NCBI GenBank assembly: GCA_963965975.1
Contig: OZ014411.1
Span: 27,824,249-27,888,248 of the forward strand
Source: Xestospongia bergquistia
Lineage: Eukaryota; Porifera; Demospongiae; Haplosclerida; Petrosiidae
Reading direction: 5' to 3'
DNA: 64,000 nt
Part shown: piece by piece, positions 45,975 through 57,200 of the stretch
Position numbering within the stretch: position 1 is the first letter of the stretch
How the letters are laid out: each line of letters begins with the position of its first letter
The notes under the pieces: model-generated
The model's input: only the letters and a program-made list of their open reading frames with translations
What the model was told of the DNA's origin: nothing
Databases searched by the model: none
Made by a program: the position numbers and the translations under genes

Positions 45975-46147
45975 AGAGTTTTATTAGATTTTAAACAAAT
46001 TTATTATATATTACATAGACTCTTGTAGTAATTTATGATAAATTATGTCTTCAACAAAACTTATTGTATAAAGTTCATAATAATTATCTTTAAAATGAAG
46101 TTATCTGTATAGTTTTTGCTTTGAGCAACTTTACTAATTTTATCATA
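45975..46147 (-). repeat. Inverted copy of 32099-32272
   Basis: About 170 bp are the reverse complement of 32099-32272 with few differences (landmark caacaaaacttattgtataa). The homology to unit 1 starts about 15 bp later, inside MFAP1 intron 10. This marks the left breakpoint of unit 2. Confidence 0.85.
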
Positions 46148-46528
46148 TGTAAGTTCCCTTTTTTATCTAATAAAAGAAAGAAGGAATCATAACTTGTCAT
46201 ACTAAACAAAAGTAGTTTTAAAAAGAATACCTAGTAATAACGAAGTACATTATATCTTATTTACTACATATAGTGAAGTTCACACTCTCATAGAAATTAG
46301 ACTTTTGTGTTCATATAAAACTAGTTATTCCCAGATACTCAAAGGACTACAGCAATAATGTTACTGAAGTGACTTCAGAATACATATTAATAGTAAGTTT
46401 AAATAGAAATTAAGCTCATATCATCTATGATCTATGCACACATACTTCATTATAGAAAAAGAGATAAATTTTAAAATAACATAGATATTGGACACTCCTT
46501 ATATAATCACTACATAATAATACTTACC

Positions 46529-46847
46529 AAATAAAAGACACCTCTGAAAATATTTCTGTAAAAATTTGTATTTTCCTTTAGTTTGTTGGTTTGTGACAAC
46601 ACGTGGATTTGTCTTAAGCCAAGACTGTCTTTCATCTTCTGTCATATTACGAATACGTTCAAGTTCTTCTCTCTCTTTACGCTGGCTATAGACAAAGGTT
46701 ACCATAGTAACAATAGATAAATGATAGCTTTTATAATAACATACTTTTCAATTTCTGCTATATCTCTTTGATCCTTTGTAATTCTCTCACTTTCCATGCC
46801 TCTTTAATGTAAGAGCTGTATATGCACATGTATTTATATATATATAT

Positions 46848-46898
<51 letters not shown>

Positions 46899-49162
46899 TA
46901 GATATACTTAAATGTTGTGTTGTAGTATATACAGTAACATAATCATGACACTAGTTAGTAAATATATTCTACCTCTTGTTCTTTCATTAGTTCTCTCCTC
47001 TTGTCAATAGCCTATTAATAACAAGGTACAATGATTTATTGAGTAGTTAAAAAATATTAGCACAAGAGATAAATTCTTATATACAAATTTTAAACTACTT
47101 GCTGATAAGTTTCAAGGAGATTAAAGGGGCATGACCATATTGATTCTTAAAAGCAGTCTTCTTTTGAAGGATTGACTGCTAACACTCTATTTGCTTTTCA
47201 TAGCAACAATATACAATGTTACTTGCTAAAAATGCATACATTCTTCTACTGACTCATGTATCATTTCAAAACTTTACTACTTATAATCTTAAGTGAATTA
47301 TGTAAGAATAATTATTAATAAAGTAACTAGCATTATAGACATATATTAACAATGCCATATATTAAGAGCATCCATTTTTTTGTATATCAACATATAATAA
47401 AATTATTATTTACTTGATTATCTTCTTCTTCACTATCTTCACTGTAATATAAACAAAATGAATATAATAATAATAATATAATTATTGTAATATAACATGA
47501 ATATAATAAACAATATTATTAATAAAATATAACAAAGAGATACAATAATGAGGAAAATATAGAGAGTTAGTACAGACTAATACTTTAGAGGCTGGTATAT
47601 TCAATAATTCACTAATTTTGTTAATTCTTAACTTACTAACCATCTAATTCAAGAAGCACAGGTTTGTAAACTTCAAATAATTCCATTATACATTATATTA
47701 TATAAAATAACATGATACTAACAGATGTATACTTAATCACAAACTAATGTAACACTGTTACATTAATTATGACACACCTCTCATCATCAGAGTCTATTAA
47801 AATATAACGACGTTCCTCTACTGGCTCCTCTTTCTTGTTCCTTTCAATCACCTCCACATCTTTCTCTGTCTCCATCTCTTCCTCCTCCATCTCTTGCTCC
47901 TCCTCCTCCCGTTCATCCTCACTATCATCTTGGAACATTGCTTGAGGTTCCTCATTATATCGCTGATGTCTATATCAATTATAAAGTAACTTATAGCATT
48001 AATACTATATTTAGTTTGTTAACATGTTAAAGATTAACTAATAGATTATGTGCAGAAGACATAGAGTATTATCTATTAAACAAGTTGGCATTCATGAGAG
48101 GCTCCATTGTACAACTTGCTATTATTCCATCATTCTCTTATATCATACTAACTATCTTAGTTTTACTGATATCTATGTACTTATCATACTTCATAAAGTC
48201 TCCTTTATAAATGTACATGAATGTCCATGTTTTATGACTTACTCATTCTCTCTAGTTGGAGCTCTTTCTCTCAATCTCAGTAATCTCCTATCTCTAGTTA
48301 AGTCCTGTTCATTATACATTGAAGTTTCACATACTGGTTGCTGCTGTGGTACATTATCCTCCTCTTCACTGCTACTAGACTCATCTCTTGAGCATATGCT
48401 GGTCTCTTGCCTGATATATAACGGGTCACTTTGACTTTTTCCATACAAAGTTCACCTAATATATATAATAATTACTTGTTCAGTGTACTGTGAGTGGGTG
48501 TGGTTTATACTTCACACAGTATAATATAGTATAACTGCCCTTTTGCTTAAAGAGGAAGGATTCAATAACATGCAATATGTTCCCTGGAATGTAATTAGTG
48601 GTTAATACAAACTTGGTGTTAAAATAACTATAGGATATACTTATCATTGTTATGTTCATGTGTGAAGATGTCTTGAGTTAAATTAAATATAGCTAGTAAA
48701 CTCTCAAAGTCTCATTCAAACCTAATTCCTTTGCTGTTTCTTAGTATGAAAACCATCGGCCATTTTGTAGACATGTCTGTGATATTTAAAGTATGCATTT
48801 CCTGTGCTATACAAATAGCCATTGCTATTTATAAAGTAACACATGTACTAATTAACCATTATAGCAATTGGTGGGGCAGAATTGTTTGTATATGTATATC
48901 ATCAGACCCTTTCTTTTAAAGCAAGGGGGCAGTAAAACCAGACTAGTGGTAATGTATATAATCATTTCAACAATTAAGGTCCATTTAGAATATTAGAAAT
49001 AGTATACAATTTGTCTAGTGTAATGATATACAACTGTTAGTCAGCTGGGAATCTCATATCCTCTACATACAATGCTCACTTGTATGGCTTACCTTCCTCA
49101 TTTCTGACCGGTACAGCTCCAGCTGTAGACAGGACTTGACTAGCTACTCTAGTATCAGCCAT
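46529..49162 (-). pseudogene. MFAP1: Broken MFAP1 duplicate
   Basis: Intron-containing copy of the gene at 34141. Present are exon 1 (49162-49093), exon 2 (about 48457-48241), exon 3 (ending near 47778), exon 4 (near 47440), exon 5 shortened by 18 bp (near 46975), a piece of exon 9 (46800-46745) and exon 10 (about 46688-46529). Exon 2 has a 10-bp deletion that shifts the frame. One deletion removes exons 6-8 and part of exon 9, joining exon 9 to intron 5 sequence. The exon 9 piece has a further frameshift. Exons 11-13 are missing because the duplication begins in intron 10. Retained introns show DNA-level duplication, not retroposition. No functional product. Confidence 0.93.
46834..46898. 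repeat. (TA)n-(GATA)n microsatellite
   Basis: A TA tract followed by about twelve GATA units. The homologous place in unit 1 (36813-36833) has only TA and a single GATA, so the expansion is specific to unit 2. Confidence 0.9.
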
Positions 49163-49436
49163 TCTTTACTAGTGTGTTCAGAAATAAGGTGTGGTTAGAA
49201 GGAGTGGGTGGGGCCATGTACTTTGATACTTCCGGACAATTTACAAATTTTTCAAACCAATTAACTATAATCTGTTAATATAACTTGAAGACTAGGTGTG
49301 TTAAGATGATGAAGATGCTAATAATGAAGGAGTGACGAAAGAGAAATGTATGGGGTGACAGAGATCAATATCAGTAGATTAGATGAATGGTATGAATTGT
49401 CAATGATTGATTTGGATATTGTTGTAATATAATGCA

Positions 49437-49461
49437 TATATATATATATATATATATATAT
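49437..49461. repeat. (TA)n microsatellite
   Basis: TA dinucleotide run in the spacer between the MFAP1 remnant and integrin copy 2. Confidence 0.9.
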
Positions 49462-49933
49462 ACAAATTCTATCATTTTTTCTTAGTTCTTCTTGTTTTGT
49501 CTGCAATTTTGTGCTTTTATCAATTCAATTTGAATTTTTTATAATTTTTATTTGTGATCTAAATATGATATCTTGTTAATATTGAACAGTCAATGATTAA
49601 TCAACAAGATAGGGCCTGGTGGTCAAGATAGTATAGGTCTGGCAGGAAGTCATAGTTTCCTGTGTGTATATGTAGTAGGGTTGGGGTGCACAGGAATGAG
49701 TTTTAATTTAATAAACTGTAGATCTAATTGATATATGCACTTTCTCTGCCCAACAAACCACTGCCAGTTAATATTACTATGTTGTTATGGTTGATTTTAC
49801 TGATAAATAGGTAGCTGGCTTATTAAAACCTCTTGAACTTATAAGTATCTTTTTGTAATACCTCAAAACATGCACAAAATGTTGTGATGACTTACAAATA
49901 CAATTATTAATTATGAATTAAAGTAAACATATA

Positions 49934-50177
49934 TGACCTGATTTTCAATAAGGGACGACTTCTGTCAGACAGTTGTGACATGATTTATGAAAAGGATTAC
50001 TACTAAAACAACTTTAAAATGACGGTTTTGTATATATAGATGCAGTTCATGAATAGTTGTACATATATAACAGTTATATGTATACAAAACATGATGTGAT
50101 GTTTTAACAGTTGTCTTATTCATAAATCATGTCACGAATGTTTTGCCAGAAGTGATCCCTTTTTGCAAATCAGGTCA
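49934..50177. mobile_element. Inverted-repeat element upstream of integrin beta copy 2
   Basis: Counterpart of 40280-40495. The arms start tgacctgattttcaa and end gcaaatcaggtca, with cgacttctgtcag opposed to tgccagaagtg. Arms and spacer have diverged from unit 1, which supports an insertion older than the duplication. Confidence 0.8.
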
Positions 50178-50975
50178 TCAATAACACTAAAATTAAAGAA
50201 TGTTATTTAACATTCTTTTAATTTAGTGTTATTTCAGTTCATAGTATACTAATATTTAAGATTTTTTACTAAAACACTTTTAATCTCAGTTATAATAGTC
50301 AGTACAGAAAAAAAACTCAATTTATTTTTATGTGGCATTCTAATGTGTGCTAGCGAAGGCTACAATATTATCATAACCTGTAACTGCTATGCCAGGATCA
50401 CCAGAGTTATTAATAAGATTTCATGAAAAACGAATGTGCAGCTGAAAGACCACATAGAGCTTCTGGTGGTTAACTAGGCTACTACATGTCCTAATTGAGT
50501 TATCCCAACTAAGGACATGAACATTTGAGATATAGTGAAGCACTTGATATATGTACCACAGCTTGATAAGTACAAAGTAGATAACATTATGAATACTAAA
50601 CTGTAGCTTAATATGGTTATCAAGCATACCTGATAATTTATATTATCTATCGTACTCCTATATGTCAATAAATATATCAGATGTTTCTTGTACCAGACAA
50701 CTAATGTTCGTTGTATAGATATGCACAATAAAAATTAATATGTTACTTTTTAACAACTAATGTGTAGCTTACATTGAATGGAATATTATTGTCACTTAGT
50801 CACTCTATAACTTGTTGCTTTGTAATAGGATACCATACAAACAAATTATATAGTGAGTAATTTACATCTACTCTAGACTCAATAATACCCCACCCTCATG
50901 TAAAAATTAAATTTTAGTTTTAGTAGTGTAGGTATAATTAACATCATAATTAAAGGGCATTAGAAGATTTCCTTG
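50178..50975. other. ~800-bp segment present only upstream of integrin copy 2
   Basis: In unit 1 the inverted-repeat element is followed within about 20 bp by the conserved promoter. In unit 2 about 800 bp intervene. The segment begins with a palindrome (50181-50232). No coding sequence is recognised. It is either an insertion in unit 2 or a deletion in unit 1. Confidence 0.6.
50181..50232. repeat. 52-nt palindrome (hairpin)
   Basis: Arms ataacactaaaattaaag and cttttaatttagtgttat around aatgttatttaacatt. Nearly perfect dyad at the exact edge of the unit 2-specific segment. Confidence 0.85.
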
Positions 50976-51096
50976 TGGCTGTAGTAATTAGTACATTGTA
51001 AAGTGCAGTTAACTTTTCAGTCTTCAATATACCTATAATCTACTAAATATCAAGTTGTCTTTCTTAAGCATTTGACTTGATTTCACTCTATCCTCC

Positions 51097-53535
51097 ATGG
51101 CTCAACAAGTGCTAGTATATTTTGTGCTACTAGCTTCATTGGTCACCTTTGGAGCACCTCAGGTTATCAACTGTACTACTCTCATCTCTTGTTCACAATG
51201 TATTTCAACTGCTTCTTGTGTCTGGTGTTCTACTCCTGGTAGTGCTCACTGTCTATCTCAAGATAATGCTAGCACTTGTAGAAAAGATGATTTACTTCAA
51301 CCAGCATCTATTATCATTGACAAACAGGAGATTCCCCTCACTGAGAACAATCAAGTAACCCTAAAGTCTATCAATCTTAAGCTCAGAGTTATTGAGCCTG
51401 TGAGTTTCTCAGTATCCTTAAAGGCTGCAGAGAACTTTCCTCTTGATCTTTATATGTTAATGGATTTGTCTGGTAGTTTCACACAAGATCTTGAAACAGT
51501 CAAAGTATTAGCTCCACAACTTCCTCTGGCTCTGAGAAATGTATCATCTGATTTCCTTATTGGCTTTGGAACATTTGTTGATAAGCCTTCACTACCATAT
51601 ACTTCATCAGTACAACTTAATCAACTTAATATTGTTGCAGGACAACCATCTAGCTGTGGTGGCCAATTACTCTGTACAGAGCCATTTAATTATGAACATG
51701 TTATCAGTCTTACAAACTCATCTGATCTTTTCAATTCATCAGTACAAGAGACTATTATATCAACTAATGTTGATGATCCTGAAGATCCATTTGGTGCTAT
51801 GTTACAATCTGTGGTATGTAAAGACTTGATTGGATGGAGACAAACTTCTATCAAGATCATTCTAGTTATGACAGATGATCCCCTCCACACAGCAGGTGAT
51901 GGACGTCTTGCTGGGATAGTAAAACCTAATGATGGTCAATGTCACACACAATATGATCCACTTTTAAAGAAAACATTGTATACAGCAAGTCTGACCCAAG
52001 ATTATCCCAGTATAGAACAAGTCAGACAAGCTTTAGAAGATGCCAACATTGTTCCTGTATTTGCAGTAGCAGCTTCCTCTAATACATCAGAAAAAATTCT
52101 AAGTTTTTACAACAACACAATCAGTATATTACTTGACAGTTCAACAGTACTTTTGTCATCAAATTCAGACAATCTTCAAGAAGTCCTAAATGAAGCACAT
52201 GCCAATGCAATAGCTGATGCTCGTCTTAATTTTAATCTTCCTAATTATCTCACAGCTAATGTTACTGTTAACTGTCCTCCTGGATCTACTTACTTACCAG
52301 ATTCCTATGAATGTAATGGCATTGATAATGGAACAGTTAACTTTACAATTACATTGACACTTCAGAAATGTACAGAGAGTCTAAGGAATGGAATGAATGT
52401 ACAAATACAATTTAATCTTCGACCATTTGGACAATTTATAGCTAATATTACTGGATTTTGTGACTGTGCTTGTGAGAAGGATCAAGAATACAATAGTACT
52501 AAATGTAGTAACAATGGTAACATTACTTGTGGTCGATGTTCTTGTTTTGATGGATGGAAAGGAAATGACTGTTCTTGCTCTACTGCTGATTGTCCTTTGG
52601 GTCCAAATGGTATCACATGTAGTGGGAGGGGACAATGTGATTGTGGTCAATGTGTATGTACTCAACGAACTGAACCTATACTAGGAGTCCTCAATCCTCG
52701 TGTTGTAGGAGATGCTTGTGAATGTAGTAACTATGAATGCGATACTGGTTCTAATGGACTGGTATGTAGTGGTCGTGGAAATTGTACATGTTCTAATGGT
52801 GAATATACATGCGTATGTCATAATTCTACACTTACAGGACTACCACACACTGGAGAACGATGTCAATGTTCTCATGATCATTGTATTGATCCTAATGGAG
52901 GTATTGTTGCAATATGTAGTGGACGAGGTACTTGTGACCCATGTCAACCTCAGGGAAGAGCTTGCACATGTAATGAAGGATTTACTGGTATGTACTGTGA
53001 GCAGTCTACAGAAAGTATAGTTGCTGTCTGCAACAACGATAATGTAGTTAGAGAATGTGTCAAATGTTATGCAAATGCAGCTAAAAATGGTGGCAGTCCT
53101 ACATGTTCTGGATTTACTTGTACAAACTATTCCATATTATCATCTTATCCTTCTAATACAGATAGTTATGATATCAATGGAACTATTGAAGGTAGTACTG
53201 AGGAATGTTCATTTACTGATAGCATAACATTTTGTGAGTATGTGTATTTTGTTGGTCTATCAACTCAACAAAGGGAACGTATCTATGAGGTTCTTGCACC
53301 ACGTGATTGTCTCCTTATACCTATTTGGGCTATTGCACTGTTAGTGTTGATGGGATTGGTGACTATAGGTGTAATCGTCTTGGTGATTATCAAACTTATA
53401 ATCATGTATCTTGATTATCGAGAATACACGTCATTTCAAAAAGAAGTCAATGAAGCTGATTTTTCCAAAAGCTCTAATCCTATTTACCATGCCCCCACTG
53501 TTACTTATGATAATATAGCATATGGTAAAGAGTGA
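51097..53535 (+). CDS. Integrin beta subunit (intact, intronless)
   Basis: 812 residues, the usual size for integrin beta. Signal peptide 1-20; PSI domain about 26-61. The betaI domain has the metal-ion site D123-L-S125-G-S127, the second-metal motif NVDDPE (224-229) and the IGWRQ and VKPNDGQC signatures. The adjacent ADMIDAS has Gln130 where the first Asp of the usual pair is expected (Asp131 kept). Cys-rich EGF modules lie at about 455-650, a membrane span at about 733-758, and a short tail carries NPIY (794-797) and NIAY (806-809), the PTB/talin-kindlin docking pattern. It should pair with an alpha subunit and link matrix to actin. Absence of introns is unusual for the family. It lies head-to-head with a dead MFAP1 copy; its twin at 40615 has a stop. 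Confidence 0.93.
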   Translation: MAQQVLVYFVLLASLVTFGAPQVINCTTLISCSQCISTASCVWCSTPGSAHCLSQDNASTCRKDDLLQPASIIIDKQEIPLTENNQVTLKSINLKLRVIEPVSFSVSLKAAENFPLDLYMLMDLSGSFTQDLETVKVLAPQLPLALRNVSSDFLIGFGTFVDKPSLPYTSSVQLNQLNIVAGQPSSCGGQLLCTEPFNYEHVISLTNSSDLFNSSVQETIISTNVDDPEDPFGAMLQSVVCKDLIGWRQTSIKIILVMTDDPLHTAGDGRLAGIVKPNDGQCHTQYDPLLKKTLYTASLTQDYPSIEQVRQALEDANIVPVFAVAASSNTSEKILSFYNNTISILLDSSTVLLSSNSDNLQEVLNEAHANAIADARLNFNLPNYLTANVTVNCPPGSTYLPDSYECNGIDNGTVNFTITLTLQKCTESLRNGMNVQIQFNLRPFGQFIANITGFCDCACEKDQEYNSTKCSNNGNITCGRCSCFDGWKGNDCSCSTADCPLGPNGITCSGRGQCDCGQCVCTQRTEPILGVLNPRVVGDACECSNYECDTGSNGLVCSGRGNCTCSNGEYTCVCHNSTLTGLPHTGERCQCSHDHCIDPNGGIVAICSGRGTCDPCQPQGRACTCNEGFTGMYCEQSTESIVAVCNNDNVVRECVKCYANAAKNGGSPTCSGFTCTNYSILSSYPSNTDSYDINGTIEGSTEECSFTDSITFCEYVYFVGLSTQQRERIYEVLAPRDCLLIPIWAIALLVLMGLVTIGVIVLVIIKLIIMYLDYREYTSFQKEVNEADFSKSSNPIYHAPTVTYDNIAYGKE

Positions 53536-54284
53536 GTTTGTCATTGCCATGGTTACATTTTGTTGTGCCAAAAATTTGGTAATATTATAGTACTTAATAT
53601 TCATATAGTAGGATTTTTCATAGATATATTTTTGTACAAGTAGTTTTAGTTATTATGATATTGTCTCAGTAGTGATAAAAAATTTTTATGAATAAAATTT
53701 GACCTTAATAGTCCTCATGTGTTTAAAATAAATTTTATGACTGGAGGTGGTCTGCATACCCAATATATGGAAGCCATTTATAAATATCTATGTGGGGTTA
53801 CCCTTACTATAAACTTAATTCAATATCTGATTACAAATATATAGTATTCCTTTCAATAGTAAATGTTAATTAAATGAAGCTTTATTTAATATAATCCTGG
53901 ATACTAAGTAGGAAGCCTCTCCACGTTAAGTTAGGTCCTTTGACTCAACACAACAAAGTCTTTGTTTCTTTTCTCTTAGTTAAGTTATTTTGAAACCAAA
54001 TAGCTATTAAAAATTCATACTTTAGGATTAGCAAAGGTCATCTCACTCACTGACAGCAATATATAGAAAAACAAGATGTACTAGTGTATTAATTATGATG
54101 AAATATTAATAAATATTGCATTCAGACACACCTCCATTGTGCATAGTTCATGTTTTCCGTACTTATAGTTTGTTAGCAGTATCTACATACAACATTAAGT
54201 CAATTATCTTCACAACTGTTCCTAATACTAATTGTGGTCCAGTTTATATTTTTGCTGAGAAGGAACACTCAATCTCTTTACTGA
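53536..54284. other. 3' flank of integrin copy 2 up to breakpoint
   Basis: Collinear with 43054-43637 plus 44544-44750, without the hAT element. AATAAA at 53691-53696. About 54285 the homology switches to adhesion-receptor sequence. Confidence 0.75.
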
Positions 54285-57200
54285 TTTGATGATATAATTT
54301 TATATTTACTAGTGTTCAATAAAAGTTGGCCATTTCTCCTCCATACAATGGTAGGTCGTGGAACACCATCAGCAGTACAATTAAACACAACATTTTGTCC
54401 TTTTATTTTTATTACAGTCCCTCCAGTATTGTTCCATAAAGCTGCTGTAACTAAATTAATTGAGAATATATCAAATCACTGTACTATAACTTACCATATA
54501 CATCCAGTACAATTGTTGCTTCATCTTCACCTGCTTCATTTTGTGCTAACATTTTATACAAACCTCTATGTATTAATTGAACATTGGAGATTGTTAGAGA
54601 AAGACGGTCTTAAGAAAGAAACTCAGAGTTAATGGAATTAAAGGTCTCAGAATCCAATGGCTTGACTTGCCATTGTATGTTATATACTTTGACTTTTGGG
54701 AAATCATTAGTGATAGTAAATGAAATAGTAACAGATTCATTAAGTAATCCAATGACTCTGTTAAATACTGGTTGTACAGTAGGTGGTACTAAAAGAAAGA
54801 AAAGATGTCATTTATTATCAAAATAATATATAATACCTTGAATTGTTATGAAGGCTTTGTTGTATTCTTGTGATTGAACCAAGTTTGGTATGCCATTAGA
54901 TGCACTACAAATATAGTTCCCTTCATCTGTTTTTTGTACATTATTTATCTTCAAAGTAGACACAACTGTAGTATCATTGATAGAACTAGTTACAGTTATT
55001 ATGTTGGTCCTATTATCAAGTTGTTCCTTATCAGCATTGTTCTGATATCTTGACCATGTCACTTGAGGAACAGGTTGACCAGAAAATGTACAAGACAATT
55101 GGACAGTGTCTGATTGATTTTTAGTGATGTTCCAAAAGCCCTTTTCAAGAGATGGAGGACTTAATTCATAATAATAACACTGCTAGTATAACAAAGCTTT
55201 AGACTTACTTAAAATGTATACCCTTCCAGATGAGATGATGGATTTTACTTCAACCAACTCATTAGTTCCATTACAGTGATATATTCTCGAGTCATTATGA
55301 GAAATATGACTCAATGTGAGGTAACTTGTAACTTGATCAGTTGTCATATTATTATTAATAATAGTAATGCCAGAGGAAGATGAGAAAATGTGTTCATTAT
55401 TCTTTTTCCAGGACACAGTAGGTCTAGTAACGGCATAAACAGTACAGTTGAGACTCATGTTACCACCAAGAATACCAAATGTCTTAGTTGATAGAACATC
55501 AATTAAAAATGGAGGTACTATAAAATAGAGTCAAGACATTTTATTCATTTAAAGTGTAGAGTTAACTTGAACTTTTAACTCAATTGTGCCTCTCACAGAT
55601 CTGTATACATTAAATGCAGTACAATGATAGTCCCCAGTATCATTAAGCTCTATATTCAATATTGTTAAGACTCCATTTGTAATAATATACTTAACAGTAT
55701 CATTTGTTATGTTACTATCACAAAATTTCCAGTTTACAGTAGGAGGAGGGTTACCACTACCACCAAAACCTTAGAACAGCAGTGTCACCATTTATTACTG
55801 CTAGTAAAGATACCAGATTAATAGTAAAATCTTTAAAACTAAAAGAATAAATAATAAACATAATAAACATTTCCAATTGATAGTCATGGAGATGGAGCTG
55901 TAACTATAAAAAAGAAACAGCACACAAATAGTGCATTCAACATTTTAATTATGATCATGTTTGAAGACACTACAGATCTATCTTATATTCATGACAGTTA
56001 GTAGAAAATATTAATTAACATAATCAATTATTGACTAACACTTGTATTAAATACTTACCTTTCTCAATATAAACAGGAGGAGATGGTGTTATATATGAAA
56101 TAACAAAATCAAAATAAGTAAACTAGTATCCTCAATATACCTTCATATCCATAGGGAATAATGTTCAGTCCTCCAGTATATGAATAACCAACAAATGTAG
56201 TTGAACCAAATATCAGTGGACAAAGTCTGGCATTTTGATTTCGATAACTGACATTGTTAATATCACTTGGAAGACAACAACCAGTTAATACATAACCAAC
56301 TATACTACTGTCATCAGTACTATTAATTTTAGTCCATATTTCAGAGCCAAGTGAATGTTGTTAATAACATTAGAAAAGAATTAAAGTTCAATAATATAAC
56401 TACTAAGTTCATGTATTGTGTAGAAGATGACAACAAAATGATGACAGGAAATACAGTACTACTCACATAATGCTGGAAAGGAGGAATACTCACAACAGTA
56501 GTAATAATAGTATCATTATTGGCAGATACAATGAGGAGGGTACTAAAAGAACCAACAGTATTACTACCTGTGGAAATAGCATAGTAAACATATTCATTGA
56601 CAGGATATCCCCAGGTAGGATAACTCTGATAAACATCTGCAGTGTAATTACTGCTATCAGCAACAAAGACTGAAATTTTCATTACATGATCCTGTGGACA
56701 CTATAACACCTTTATCTTGATCTGTCCTACTATTAACAGTATTATTTAGATCTAAAGTGAAGTTGTTGGTGTATTAAAAATAACTGTGCCACTTGATATA
56801 GTTCCTGCTAAGGTTTTGACTGTAAAAATAACTGGTTCATTCTCTGTAGTAAAAATAACAAGCAAAAGACCCTGCTTTAGTAGAATAGGCAGTATTCCAA
56901 TAATTTACAAGAACTTGCTGATGTTCTCCAGCCATCAATGTATGATAATAAATGATTTATTTTTAAGTTCACTTGAATTGACAACAATAAAAAGCAAGAG
57001 ACAATGGAAAACAAGAAAACAATACAAAAAGTAGAGCACATAAAAAAGGATACCAATGGGAAAATAAGAAAACAAAAGTAACTTTAAAAAATTGATAAGA
57101 ATAAAAAGCAAAAGAAGAATGGTAAACAATAGAAAACAATAGAAAAAAATCTGATATCAATTGAAATAATACAAAACAAAAACATAAAGTAAATTGTTTT

